Shown here: positions 21,388-26,801 of the stretch, piece after piece | Position numbering within the stretch: the stretch's first letter is position 1 | Layout: each line of letters opens with the position of its first letter | Assembly (NCBI GenBank): GCA_034211175.1 | Contig: JAXHUH010000094.1 | Span: forward strand, 1 to 26,801 | Length of the DNA: 26,801 nucleotides | Source of the DNA: JAXHUH01 sp034211175 | GTDB lineage: Bacteria; Actinomycetota; Acidimicrobiia; Acidimicrobiales; CAIXPF01 | Direction of reading: 5' to 3' | Notes under the pieces: generated by a model | Database searches by the model: none | What the model was told of the DNA's origin: nothing | What the model saw: only the letters and a program-made list of their open reading frames with translations | Translations under genes and position numbers: made by a program

Positions 21388-22110
21388 ATGATCGAGCGCG
21401 AGATCGACGTGACGACGCCCGACGGTGTGATGAAGACGTTCATCAAGCACCCGACCCACGGCGGCCCCCACCCCGTCGTGCTCTACCTGATGGACGCCCC
21501 GAGCATCCGGCCCGCGCTCCACGACATGGCCACCCGCCTGGCCAGCGCCGGCTACTACGTGATGATGCCGTACCTGTTCTACCGGGGCGGGCCGTTCCGG
21601 GAGTTCGGCATGAGCGACGAGGACATGCACGCCCGCCGCGAGCTGATGGGCACCGTGACCCCGACCAACATCGTTCCGGACGCCGAGGCCCTCCTGGCCG
21701 TCGCCGCCGATGACGACGCCGCGGCCGGCGGCAAGATCGGTGCCGTCGGGTTCTGCATGAGCGGTGGGCTCACCATCGCCCTCGGCAAGGCGATGCCCGA
21801 CCGCATGGCCGCCGCGGCGTCGATCCACGGCGCGTGGCTCGTGCGCGACAGCGACGACTCACCCCACCTCGGCCTGGAGAAGATGAACGCGGAGGCGTAC
21901 TTCGCCTGGTGCGACAACGACGACACCGCCCCGGTCGACACGCTGGAGACGATGCGCAAGGCGATGGAGGCCGCGGGCGTGACCCACACGATCGACTTCA
22001 TCGAGACCGCGGTCCACGGCTTCGCCCCCGCCGGCCCCCGCTACGACCGCGACGCCTCCGAGCTCCACTGGGAGCGCGTCCACTCCCTCCTGCGCCGCAA
22101 CCTGTACTGA
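21388..22110 (+). CDS. Dienelactone hydrolase family protein
   Basis: 240 residues from ATG 21388. Alpha/beta-hydrolase of the DLH type: PVVLYLMDAPSIRPALHDMATRLASAGYYVMMPYLFYR, nucleophile elbow GFCMSGG with Cys123, an acid residue in AWCDNDDTAPV (Asp176-Asp179 region), and His210 in AVHGFAPAGPRYD. The Cys-Asp-His triad is the one used by dienelactone hydrolase in the chloroaromatic ortho-cleavage pathway, but many homologues have other ester or lactone substrates. No other aromatic-degradation gene is nearby. Upstream, AAGACT (21375-21380) lies 7 nt before the ATG, a weak relative of the leaderless promoters opposite, and GGAAG may act as a poor ribosome-binding site. Cytosolic. Confidence 0.92.
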   Translation: MIEREIDVTTPDGVMKTFIKHPTHGGPHPVVLYLMDAPSIRPALHDMATRLASAGYYVMMPYLFYRGGPFREFGMSDEDMHARRELMGTVTPTNIVPDAEALLAVAADDDAAAGGKIGAVGFCMSGGLTIALGKAMPDRMAAAASIHGAWLVRDSDDSPHLGLEKMNAEAYFAWCDNDDTAPVDTLETMRKAMEAAGVTHTIDFIETAVHGFAPAGPRYDRDASELHWERVHSLLRRNLY

Positions 22111-22122
22111 CCGCGACGCTCA

Positions 22123-22146
22123 GCCGGCGGGCGCGGTCCCGCCGGC
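22123..22146. terminator. Bidirectional hairpin between convergent genes
   Basis: GCCGGCGGG (22123-22131), 6-nt loop, CCCGCCGGC (22138-22146): a perfect 9-bp stem between the dienelactone hydrolase and methyltransferase genes. Confidence 0.7.
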
Positions 22147-22163
22147 GAGGCGGGCGAGAGGGA

Positions 22164-22910
22164 TCAACCTCGGGCGAAGCGGAGGCCGAGGAGGTTGGGC
22201 GTGCCGGGCGGCAGCGCGCGCTTCGGGTCCGGCTCGACGAGCGCCGTGCACGCCCAGCCCCGACTCGTGAACCCGTCGACGTAGGCGCCGAGCGGGCGGT
22301 GGTGGTTGCCCGCCTCGCCTCGCACGCTGCCCGGGAGCCCGGAGGTCCAGAACCGGGAGCGCAGGTAGCCGTCGGGGACGACGCGATGCCATCGGGGCGA
22401 TGCGTGCTCCCCGTGGTCGTCCCATCGACCGTGCGGCGCTTCGAAGCACGGGTGGGGGATGACGACGACGGCCCGGGCGCCCGGAGCGGCAACCCGATCG
22501 ATTGCGTCCACGGCTGCGTCGAGGTCGTCGACGTCGTTGAGCGAGAGGCAGGCGACCACGCCGTCGATGGTGCCGTCACCGACGGTGGCGAGGGTGCGGG
22601 CGTCATCGCGCCGGTAGTCGGGCGATCGGCCGCGGGCGCCGCTGGGGTGGGCGGCGGCCGCGGCGAGGAGCCCGGCCGAGGCGTCGACCGCGGTGACGTC
22701 GGCGCCCGCCGCGGCGAGCGCCCGGGCGACGTGGCCCTCGCCGCACCCGACGTCGAGCACCGCGGGCCGGCCGTCCAGCGGGCCGGCCAGCTCGAGCACG
22801 AGGTCGCGGGCGATGCGGTGGTTCTCGGAGCCGCTCCGCACGTGGTCGACGTACCACGGGGCGAGTCGCTCCCAGGCATGGTCGTCGCCTGTCGGGTCCG
22901 GGGTCCTCAT
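22164..22910 (-). CDS. Class I SAM-dependent methyltransferase
   Basis: 248 residues from ATG 22910, with GGAGGGAGGA upstream. Motif I VLDVGCGEGHVARAL (51-65) binds S-adenosylmethionine; VTAVDASAGLL is the acidic loop after strand 2; the DDARTLATVGDGTIDGVVACLSLNDVDDLDAAV stretch covers motifs II-III (Methyltransf_11/25 type). The C-terminal part, VVIPHPCFEAPHG, H-rich and aromatic, is like small-molecule methyltransferases. The substrate is unknown. It is downstream of the small protein gene at 22990-23247 but has its own candidate -10, TAGCCT (22965-22970), with a palindrome over the predicted start of transcription. Confidence 0.9.
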   Translation of the reverse strand: MRTPDPTGDDHAWERLAPWYVDHVRSGSENHRIARDLVLELAGPLDGRPAVLDVGCGEGHVARALAAAGADVTAVDASAGLLAAAAAHPSGARGRSPDYRRDDARTLATVGDGTIDGVVACLSLNDVDDLDAAVDAIDRVAAPGARAVVVIPHPCFEAPHGRWDDHGEHASPRWHRVVPDGYLRSRFWTSGLPGSVRGEAGNHHRPLGAYVDGFTSRGWACTALVEPDPKRALPPGTPNLLGLRFARG

Positions 22911-22949
22911 CGCTGCGTCCTCCCTGCTCGGCGCGGGAGGCTGCCGGAT

Positions 22950-22970
22950 GCAACCCAGGTTGCGAGGCTA
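22950..22970 (-). promoter_or_regulatory. -10 TAGCCT and palindrome GCAACC-CA-GGTTGC
   Basis: TAGCCT at 22965-22970 precedes the methyltransferase gene by about 55 nt. A perfect 6+6 palindrome (22950-22963) lies exactly where transcription would begin, an arrangement expected for a repressor site. Confidence 0.45.
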
Positions 22971-22989
22971 GCGCTGGCGCCTCAGCGCT
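22970..22989 (-). terminator. Hairpin directly after the small protein gene
   Basis: AGCGCTG (22970-22976) and CAGCGCT (22983-22989) form a 7-bp stem with a 6-nt loop, touching the stop codon of the gene at 22990-23247. Confidence 0.6.
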
Positions 22990-23247
22990 TCAGCGCCGCC
23001 GGCGGGACCGGCGGGTGCGCGGGCCGGTGTCGACGGTCGGGTCGTCGGTTGCGGTCGGCGCCTCGGCCCCGCCGGCGACGGGGCCGTTGAGCGCGTGGTC
23101 GAGGGCTGCGAGGAACCGGTCGCGGTCCCGCGAGGGGAGGTAGCCGGCCAGGCTCTCGTGGGCCAGGTGGAGGCTGCCGGTCGTCGCCGGGCTCGTGGCC
23201 CCGGCGCTGGACGCGCCGGTGGTGTCCGGGTGGTCGTGGGTCGCCAT
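22990..23247 (-). CDS. Small protein A, unknown function
   Basis: 85 residues from ATG 23247; GGCGGGAGCA lies just upstream (23253-23262). It starts MATHDHPD, followed by a Thr/Ser/Ala-rich stretch, then LHLAHESLAGYLPSRDRDRFLAALDHALNG (a likely helix, Phe45-Gly55), then an acidic/Thr segment and a basic end TRRSRRRR. No signal peptide or membrane helix. The segment FLAALDHALNG resembles FANALDAAISG in the small protein encoded just upstream (23418-23657); both proteins share an M-x-x-H start and the same 10-nt ribosome-binding block. Function unknown. The hairpin at 23303-23329 separates the two genes. Confidence 0.6.
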   Translation of the reverse strand: MATHDHPDTTGASSAGATSPATTGSLHLAHESLAGYLPSRDRDRFLAALDHALNGPVAGGAEAPTATDDPTVDTGPRTRRSRRRR

Positions 23248-23270
23248 GGTCGTGCTCCCGCCGTTGTCGT

Positions 23271-23286
23271 CGTACCGCCTGGTACG
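23271..23286. promoter_or_regulatory. Palindrome CGTACC-GCCT-GGTACG upstream of small protein A
   Basis: A 6-bp inverted repeat 24 nt before the start of small protein A; possible operator or leader hairpin. Confidence 0.35.
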
Positions 23287-23302
23287 GCGGCGATCGGCCG
23301 GC

Positions 23303-23329
23303 GGTTCGGGCGCGACGTGCGCCCGAACC
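23303..23329 (-). terminator. Perfect 11-bp hairpin between small protein genes B and A
   Basis: GGTTCGGGCGC (23303-23313), loop GACGT, GCGCCCGAACC (23319-23329). It lies about 90 nt after the stop of gene B and 56 nt before the start of gene A on the minus strand. Confidence 0.65.
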
Positions 23330-23417
23330 GGGGATCCGCCGCCTGGAGGGTCAGACGAGACGGGGACCCGGAAACGACGGCCCGGGAGACGACGGTGCCG
23401 AGGAGCAGCCAGTGATG

Positions 23418-23657
23418 TCAGGAACGACCGGGCAGGAGGTGGCCGCCGAGCAGGCCGGCCCACCGGTCGCCACGGTGCGACGCGGCGCCGTGTCGGCTGC
23501 CGGCGCCGCTGATCGCGGCGTCGAGCGCGTTGGCGAAGTCGTCGTCGGCCGGTGCGGACGCCGCGGCCACGGGCACGCCGGTGGTGGCGAGCGGCGCGCC
23601 GGCGACGGGTACTCGGGCGTCGATGAGGGCGCTGTGGCTGGCGTGGTGGATCGACAT
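23418..23657 (-). CDS. Small protein B, unknown function
   Basis: 79 residues from ATG 23657; GGCGGGAGCA at 23665-23674 is the same block as before gene A. It begins MSIHHASHSALIDARVPV, followed by Ala/Pro/Val-rich sequence, then ADDDFANALDAAISGAG (Phe41-Gly51), then a Gly/His/Arg-rich tail. No membrane helix or signal peptide. The F-x-x-A-L-D-x-A-[LI]-x-G core is shared with protein A. The 188 bp upstream (23658-23845) hold a palindrome GGGGACATCCCC (23727-23738) and no clear promoter. Function unknown; a small peptide family or precursor is possible, but no processing enzyme of a known peptide pathway adjoins. Confidence 0.55.
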   Translation of the reverse strand: MSIHHASHSALIDARVPVAGAPLATTGVPVAAASAPADDDFANALDAAISGAGSRHGAASHRGDRWAGLLGGHLLPGRS

Positions 23658-23845
23658 GACTGGTTGCTCCCGCCTGGCGGTGTCCGATGCACCCGGGACT
23701 ACGGGCGAACCGGCACGTCCAGTGTCGGGGACATCCCCGTACTGCCGGTAGGGACCTTGGGCCACAGCGCGGAGCGCATCCGTCGAGCGACCCGGAGAGG
23801 TCACCCGGTTCGCCGCTCCCGTCCTGTCGAGTCCCGCCGGTGCGA

Positions 23846-24949
23846 TCAGGTGTTGCGGCCGCGGGCGGCAACCCGCCAGTGGTCGACGACCTCGCCGTGG
23901 CGGGCGACGGTGAGCTCGTCGACCAGGTTCACGACGACGCAGCAGTGGTTGGGCACCACCGCGACGACGTCGCCGACCTCGGGGCGGGGGCCGGTCGTCC
24001 ACGCCACGCCGTGGTGCTCGGACAGGCTGCGCAGCTCGGCGCCGGGGTGGTCGGGGAGGAGGCCGTGGCCGCCGACCCACGCCGGTCGGTCGGCGGCCAG
24101 GACCTTGGAGCCGGCGTCGAGCACGAACCGGCCGTCCCGATGGCTCGCCACCACCGTCGCGGCCACGACCAGCGCGACCTCGCCGAGCGCCATGGCGCCG
24201 AGCGTGACCTGCTGGGCGTCGCCGAAGACGTAGCAGCCGGGCCGCTCGTCGGTCACCGGCGGGCGGGCCGAGCGCATGGCCGTCGGCGTCGACCCGGCGC
24301 TGCACACCGGCACTTCGAAGCCCGCGGCCGAGAGACGGGCGCGGGCGTCGGCCAGGACGCGCACCTCGTCGTCGGCCGCGTCGTCGGGCGCCCCGGCGGC
24401 GCCGTAGCCGTGGCCGGCGAACGTGAACACGCCCCGCACCTCGAGGCCGGCCTGCTCGGCGCTGCGGGCGATGGCCACGACCTCGGCCGGTTCGACCCCG
24501 GTGCGGCGCATCCCGGCATCGACCTCGACCAGCACCCCCAGGCGCCGGGCCGACCCGTCGACCGCGGCGGCGAGCGCCCGGGCCGAGCGCGTCGACTCGA
24601 CCCCGATCAGCAGGTCGGACCGTTCGTGGAGGTCCCGCAGCCGCCGCGCCATCGCCGGGTGGCCGGCCCACGTCGGGTACGCCACGAACAGGTCGGTGTG
24701 GCCGGCGTCGGCCAGCACCTCGGCCTCGCCGAGCGTGGCCACGGTCAGGCCCACCACCCCGGCGGCCACCTGGCGCTCGACGACCTCGAGGCACTTGCTC
24801 GTCTTGGTGTGGGGTCGCAGCCCGACGCCCCGATCGGCCAGGGCTGCGGCCCACGTCGTCACGTTGCGGTCGAGTGCGTCGACGTCGACGACGACGGACG
24901 GCGTTACCAGCCCTTCGGGCACGGGGAACGGCATCGACGGCTCTTCCAC
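23846..24949 (-). CDS. D-threonine aldolase / D-serine dehydratase-like PLP enzyme
   Basis: 367 residues from GTG 24949, which has CGGAGGA 6 nt upstream; ATG 24934 is the alternative. Fold type III (alanine racemase-like) N-terminal barrel: TPSVVVDVDALDRNV then RPHTKTSKC, where Lys49 should carry pyridoxal phosphate. Further conserved: VATLGEAEVLADAG, VEVDAGMRRTGV, GVFTFAGHGYG, CSAGSTPTA. The C-terminal domain carries PNHCCVVVN, in which His335 and Cys337 match the zinc ligands of eukaryotic-type D-serine dehydratase and relatives. It probably acts on a beta-hydroxy D-amino acid (D-Thr, D-Ser or D-hydroxyaspartate); which one cannot be decided. TACGAT (24991-24996) is a candidate -10 with a leader of about 35 nt. 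Confidence 0.92.
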   Translation of the reverse strand: MEEPSMPFPVPEGLVTPSVVVDVDALDRNVTTWAAALADRGVGLRPHTKTSKCLEVVERQVAAGVVGLTVATLGEAEVLADAGHTDLFVAYPTWAGHPAMARRLRDLHERSDLLIGVESTRSARALAAAVDGSARRLGVLVEVDAGMRRTGVEPAEVVAIARSAEQAGLEVRGVFTFAGHGYGAAGAPDDAADDEVRVLADARARLSAAGFEVPVCSAGSTPTAMRSARPPVTDERPGCYVFGDAQQVTLGAMALGEVALVVAATVVASHRDGRFVLDAGSKVLAADRPAWVGGHGLLPDHPGAELRSLSEHHGVAWTTGPRPEVGDVVAVVPNHCCVVVNLVDELTVARHGEVVDHWRVAARGRNT

Positions 24950-24990
24950 GCCGGCTCCTCCGATGGCCTGTCGGCGACGACGGATGTTCG

Positions 24991-24996
24991 ATCGTA
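24991..24996 (-). promoter_or_regulatory. -10 TACGAT before the PLP-enzyme gene
   Basis: TACGAT lies about 42 nt before GTG 24949 on the minus strand. Unlike its neighbours this gene has a leader and a good Shine-Dalgarno sequence. Confidence 0.4.
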
Positions 24997-25040
24997 GGGC
25001 GTGTGGCGTTCGCCGCAGGGCCGGCGACGCGTCCGGCGGC

Positions 25041-25901
25041 TCAGTCGCCGACGAGGAGGCGGGTCTGATCGGCCGAGGCCAGGTGGATGCCGTCCGGCGA
25101 CCACAGGTCGATGCGCTCGTCCACCCAGCCGTCGGCCGTTGCCGAGACGCTGCGGGCCCGCAACAGGACCCACGGCGACGACGTCGCTCCCGGCGGCGCG
25201 GTCGGCCGCACCTCGAGGGCCAGCGTCGGGAGCATCTGCGGTTGGGCGAGCACTGCGGCGTAGGACGGGGCCAGCGCATCGGTGAGGGTGATGAGGCGCA
25301 GCAGGTCCGGCGGCTCGTCGTCCTCGACCATGCGGATCCAGGCAACGAGCTCCGGATCGTCGCCTCCGGCGAACGGCCGGGCGTCGCCGACCGGGCGGAT
25401 GTCCAGGTGGACGGTGAACGGCGCGAACTCGGGCGGCACGAGGTACCGGTCGAGCGCGTCGGGCGGCGGCGCGGAGGGCATCGCCGGCGCGTGCGGTGCT
25501 GCGGCGTGGGTGCGCTCGTCGCCGTCGGACCGCGCCCGGCCGAACAGTGCCGTGGCGACGAGGCGGGTGCCGCGGTCGTCGTGCACCTCACCGCGCACAG
25601 CGGACGCCTGCCGACCCCGGCGCAGCACGCTCGTCTCGATGGTGGCCGGCCGGCGGATGGCGGCGAGGAAGTGCCCACCCACCGTGCGCAGGCGCCGGTC
25701 TGGCAATGCCTGCGTCATCTCCCGGGTCACGAGGGCGAGCGCCAACCCGCCGTGCACCCCGCCGAAGCCCCACAGGTCGGCCCCGACGTCGATCGTGCGG
25801 CCGGCCCCGGTGAGCGCGGCCCCGATCGTCGAGCCCGTCTCGGCCGGCTGCGCCGTGCCGGACTGCGGGCGAGGACCTGCTTCCTCAGTGAGTTCCATCA
25901 C
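25041..25901 (-). CDS. Acyl-CoA thioesterase family protein (double hotdog)
   Basis: 286 residues from GTG 25901 (the next codon is ATG 25898). N-terminal hotdog: DLWGFGGVHGGLALALVTREM, the helix-lining motif of TesB/4HBT_3-type thioesterases, then RLRTVGGHFLAAIRRPATIETSVLRRGRQASAVRGEVHDDRGTRLVATALFGRAR. The second half continues with DALAPSYAAVLAQPQMLPTLALEVRP and WVDERIDLWSPDGIHLASADQTRLL, the second hotdog with the conserved Asp/Gln end. It should hydrolyse acyl-CoA esters in the cytosol; chain length unknown. The start is set by TAGTGT exactly 7 nt before GTG 25901, with TTGCGT 17 bp further up as -35. The PLP-enzyme gene downstream has its own signals. Confidence 0.88.
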   Translation of the reverse strand: MMELTEEAGPRPQSGTAQPAETGSTIGAALTGAGRTIDVGADLWGFGGVHGGLALALVTREMTQALPDRRLRTVGGHFLAAIRRPATIETSVLRRGRQASAVRGEVHDDRGTRLVATALFGRARSDGDERTHAAAPHAPAMPSAPPPDALDRYLVPPEFAPFTVHLDIRPVGDARPFAGGDDPELVAWIRMVEDDEPPDLLRLITLTDALAPSYAAVLAQPQMLPTLALEVRPTAPPGATSSPWVLLRARSVSATADGWVDERIDLWSPDGIHLASADQTRLLVGD

Positions 25902-25908
25902 GCAACGG

Positions 25909-25937
25909 ACACTACGTGAGCAGGTAGCGTCACGCAA
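25909..25937 (-). promoter_or_regulatory. Promoter with TTGCGT and TAGTGT, leaderless thioesterase transcript
   Basis: TAGTGT (25909-25914) is followed by 7 nt (CCGTTGC) and GTG 25901. TTGCGT (25932-25937) is at the ideal 17-bp spacing. This is the best complete promoter in the window. Confidence 0.7.
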
Positions 25938-25982
25938 CCCTCGCCATCACGGCCGTCGGTCACGCCGGGTTGTTCGGCGTCT

Positions 25983-26280
25983 GTGACCTCGGCGGCGCCC
26001 GTCGCCGTCGGTGCGTTCGGCTCGACGGTGCTCCTCGTACAGCTGACGACACTGCAGCGATCCGTCGCAGGGCCGGTGCTCGGGCGGGTCATCTCCCTGT
26101 TCTCCGTCGGGGAGGCGGTGGCGACGCTCCTGGGTGTCGTGCTCGGGCCACGTTGGCCGGCAGCGTCGGTCTCGTGCCGTCGGGAGCGATCGCGGCGGGC
26201 ATCACCCTCGTGGCCGCGGCGCTTGCCATGGCCGACCTGCCGTCGGGCGTTCTCCCGGCCGGCGCTGAGGTGCGCAGGCG
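25983..26280 (+). pseudogene. Fragment of an MFS transporter, frameshifted and 5'-truncated
   Basis: One frame from 25983 reads VAVGAFGSTVLLVQLTTLQRSVAGPVLGRVISLF...LLGVVLG, typical of a late transmembrane pair and the GRV..L loop of MFS exporters. Near 26150 the protein-like signal moves to another frame: LAGSVGLVPSGAIAAGITLVAAALAMADLP, the final helix. Neither frame has a stop soon after, and no N-terminal 10 helices exist upstream, where the thioesterase promoter lies. This is a decayed remnant. The stretch 26281-26487 shows nothing further that I can support. Boundaries are approximate. Confidence 0.6.
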
Positions 26281-26487
26281 CCCACGCTCGTCCGGATCGA
26301 ACGAGCGAGCTGACGAACCAGCGAGCGGGCCGCTCTCCCGGAACTCCCGCCTGCCCGTACGACCGAGCGGCCTGTGGACCCGGCACCACCGCCGCAGCGG
26401 GAGTCGGGCGCGCCGGTGCGGCGACCCGGGTCGGGGTCGCCTGGCCGGCGCTGCTGGTTGGTCGTGCGGAGGTGGACCGGCGGGCGG

Positions 26488-26801
26488 TCACAGGAGTCTT
26501 GGTGGTTCGAGGCCGGCAGGTCGGCTGGTGCGGACCCGCCCGTCGGGTGCGGTGACTTCGAGCGTGAGATCGGGGAGGAGCTTCGCCTGCCAGCCGCCGT
26601 CGTGAATCAGGCGGTGGTGGTGCCCACAGAGGAGGGCGAGGTTGTCGAGATCGGTGCGCCCACCGTCGGTCCAGTGCTGCAGGTGGTGGGCGTGGCACCA
26701 GCGGGGTGGGCGGTCGCAGCCGGGGAAGCGGCAGCCGCCGTCGCGGGTCGCGACGGCCTTCCACTGGTTGGGCGGCGCGGTGCGCTCGGAGCGGCCGTAG
26801 T
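26488..26801 (-). CDS. HNH endonuclease of the 13E12/DUF222 type, C-terminal part (runs off the window)
   Basis: The minus-strand frame is open at the window end and stops at 26488 (TGA), giving the last 103 residues; no start codon is expected here. It reads YGRSERTAPPNQWKAVATRD, then GGCRFPGCDRPPRWCHAHHLQHW, then GGRTDLDNLALLCGHHHRLIHDGGW. The paired CxxxxC and CxxHH patterns and the central AHH form the HNH nuclease core with its zinc-binding cysteines. In this family a DUF222 domain usually occupies the N-terminal part, which should lie beyond 26801. These genes are multi-copy in many actinobacteria and are thought to spread, but their function is not settled. It sits next to a decayed transporter gene, suggesting a rearranged boundary. 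Confidence 0.92.
   Translation of the reverse strand, partial: YGRSERTAPPNQWKAVATRDGGCRFPGCDRPPRWCHAHHLQHWTDGGRTDLDNLALLCGHHHRLIHDGGWQAKLLPDLTLEVTAPDGRVRTSRPAGLEPPRLL

Noticed and set aside
26281..26487. Small open frames between the MFS fragment and the HNH gene
   Set aside because: Translations are Arg/Ser/Pro-rich with no pattern, and no ribosome-binding site stands out.

Overview
This is a very GC-rich (roughly 73% by eye) bacterial chromosome segment with dense genes, strong G/C third-position bias and many GTG starts. A Ni-superoxide dismutase of the Streptomyces type, a CvnA-like histidine kinase, a 13E12-type HNH endonuclease and leaderless promoters all point to an actinobacterium. 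I suspect class Acidimicrobiia, but the window has no rRNA or tRNA to confirm it. No CRISPR array, intact insertion sequence, prophage or RNA gene of a known class was recognised.

Layout. 1-2294: the end of a long acidic repeat protein, overlapping a two-helix membrane protein. 2306-2371: a long inverted repeat. 2437-3261: a GNAT acetyltransferase. 3399-6119: a double-FHA, single-span membrane protein with a protease-like outer domain that appears to lack its catalytic serine. 6215-6988: a crotonase. 7024-9834: an uncharacterised protein and a CvnA-like sensor kinase on the minus strand, divergent from an ECF sigma factor. 9857-11910: a DUF218 membrane protein and an HTH-TM-HExxH protein, both minus. 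12117-13221: peptide deformylase and a tail-anchored small membrane protein. 13491-14633: an M23 cell-wall hydrolase with a coiled coil. 14674-15538: the divergent sodX/sodN pair. 15744-17993: a siderophore-type binding lipoprotein and a TetR regulator. 18098-18622: a secreted CAP/SCP protein followed by a run of hairpins. 18820-19994: a TetR regulator and a membrane protein around a three-unit tandem operator. 19995-20147: 71-bp repeats. 20146-22910: FlK-like thioesterase, metallo-beta-lactamase-fold hydrolase, dienelactone hydrolase and methyltransferase. 22990-23657: two small related-looking proteins. 23846-25901: a D-threonine aldolase/D-serine dehydratase-like enzyme and an acyl-CoA thioesterase. 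25930-26801: a decayed MFS transporter fragment and the C-terminus of an HNH endonuclease.

How genes work together. The clearest functional unit is sodX-sodN: the SodX peptidase removes the SodN pro-sequence to expose the nickel-binding His-Cys hook. The second clear unit is the TetR gene at 18820-19443 and its divergent membrane protein. Most other genes appear to be single-gene transcripts. Six minus-strand genes share one layout, a TANNNT hexamer exactly 7 nt before the start codon, which predicts leaderless mRNAs and fixes their starts. Hairpins lie between most convergent pairs.
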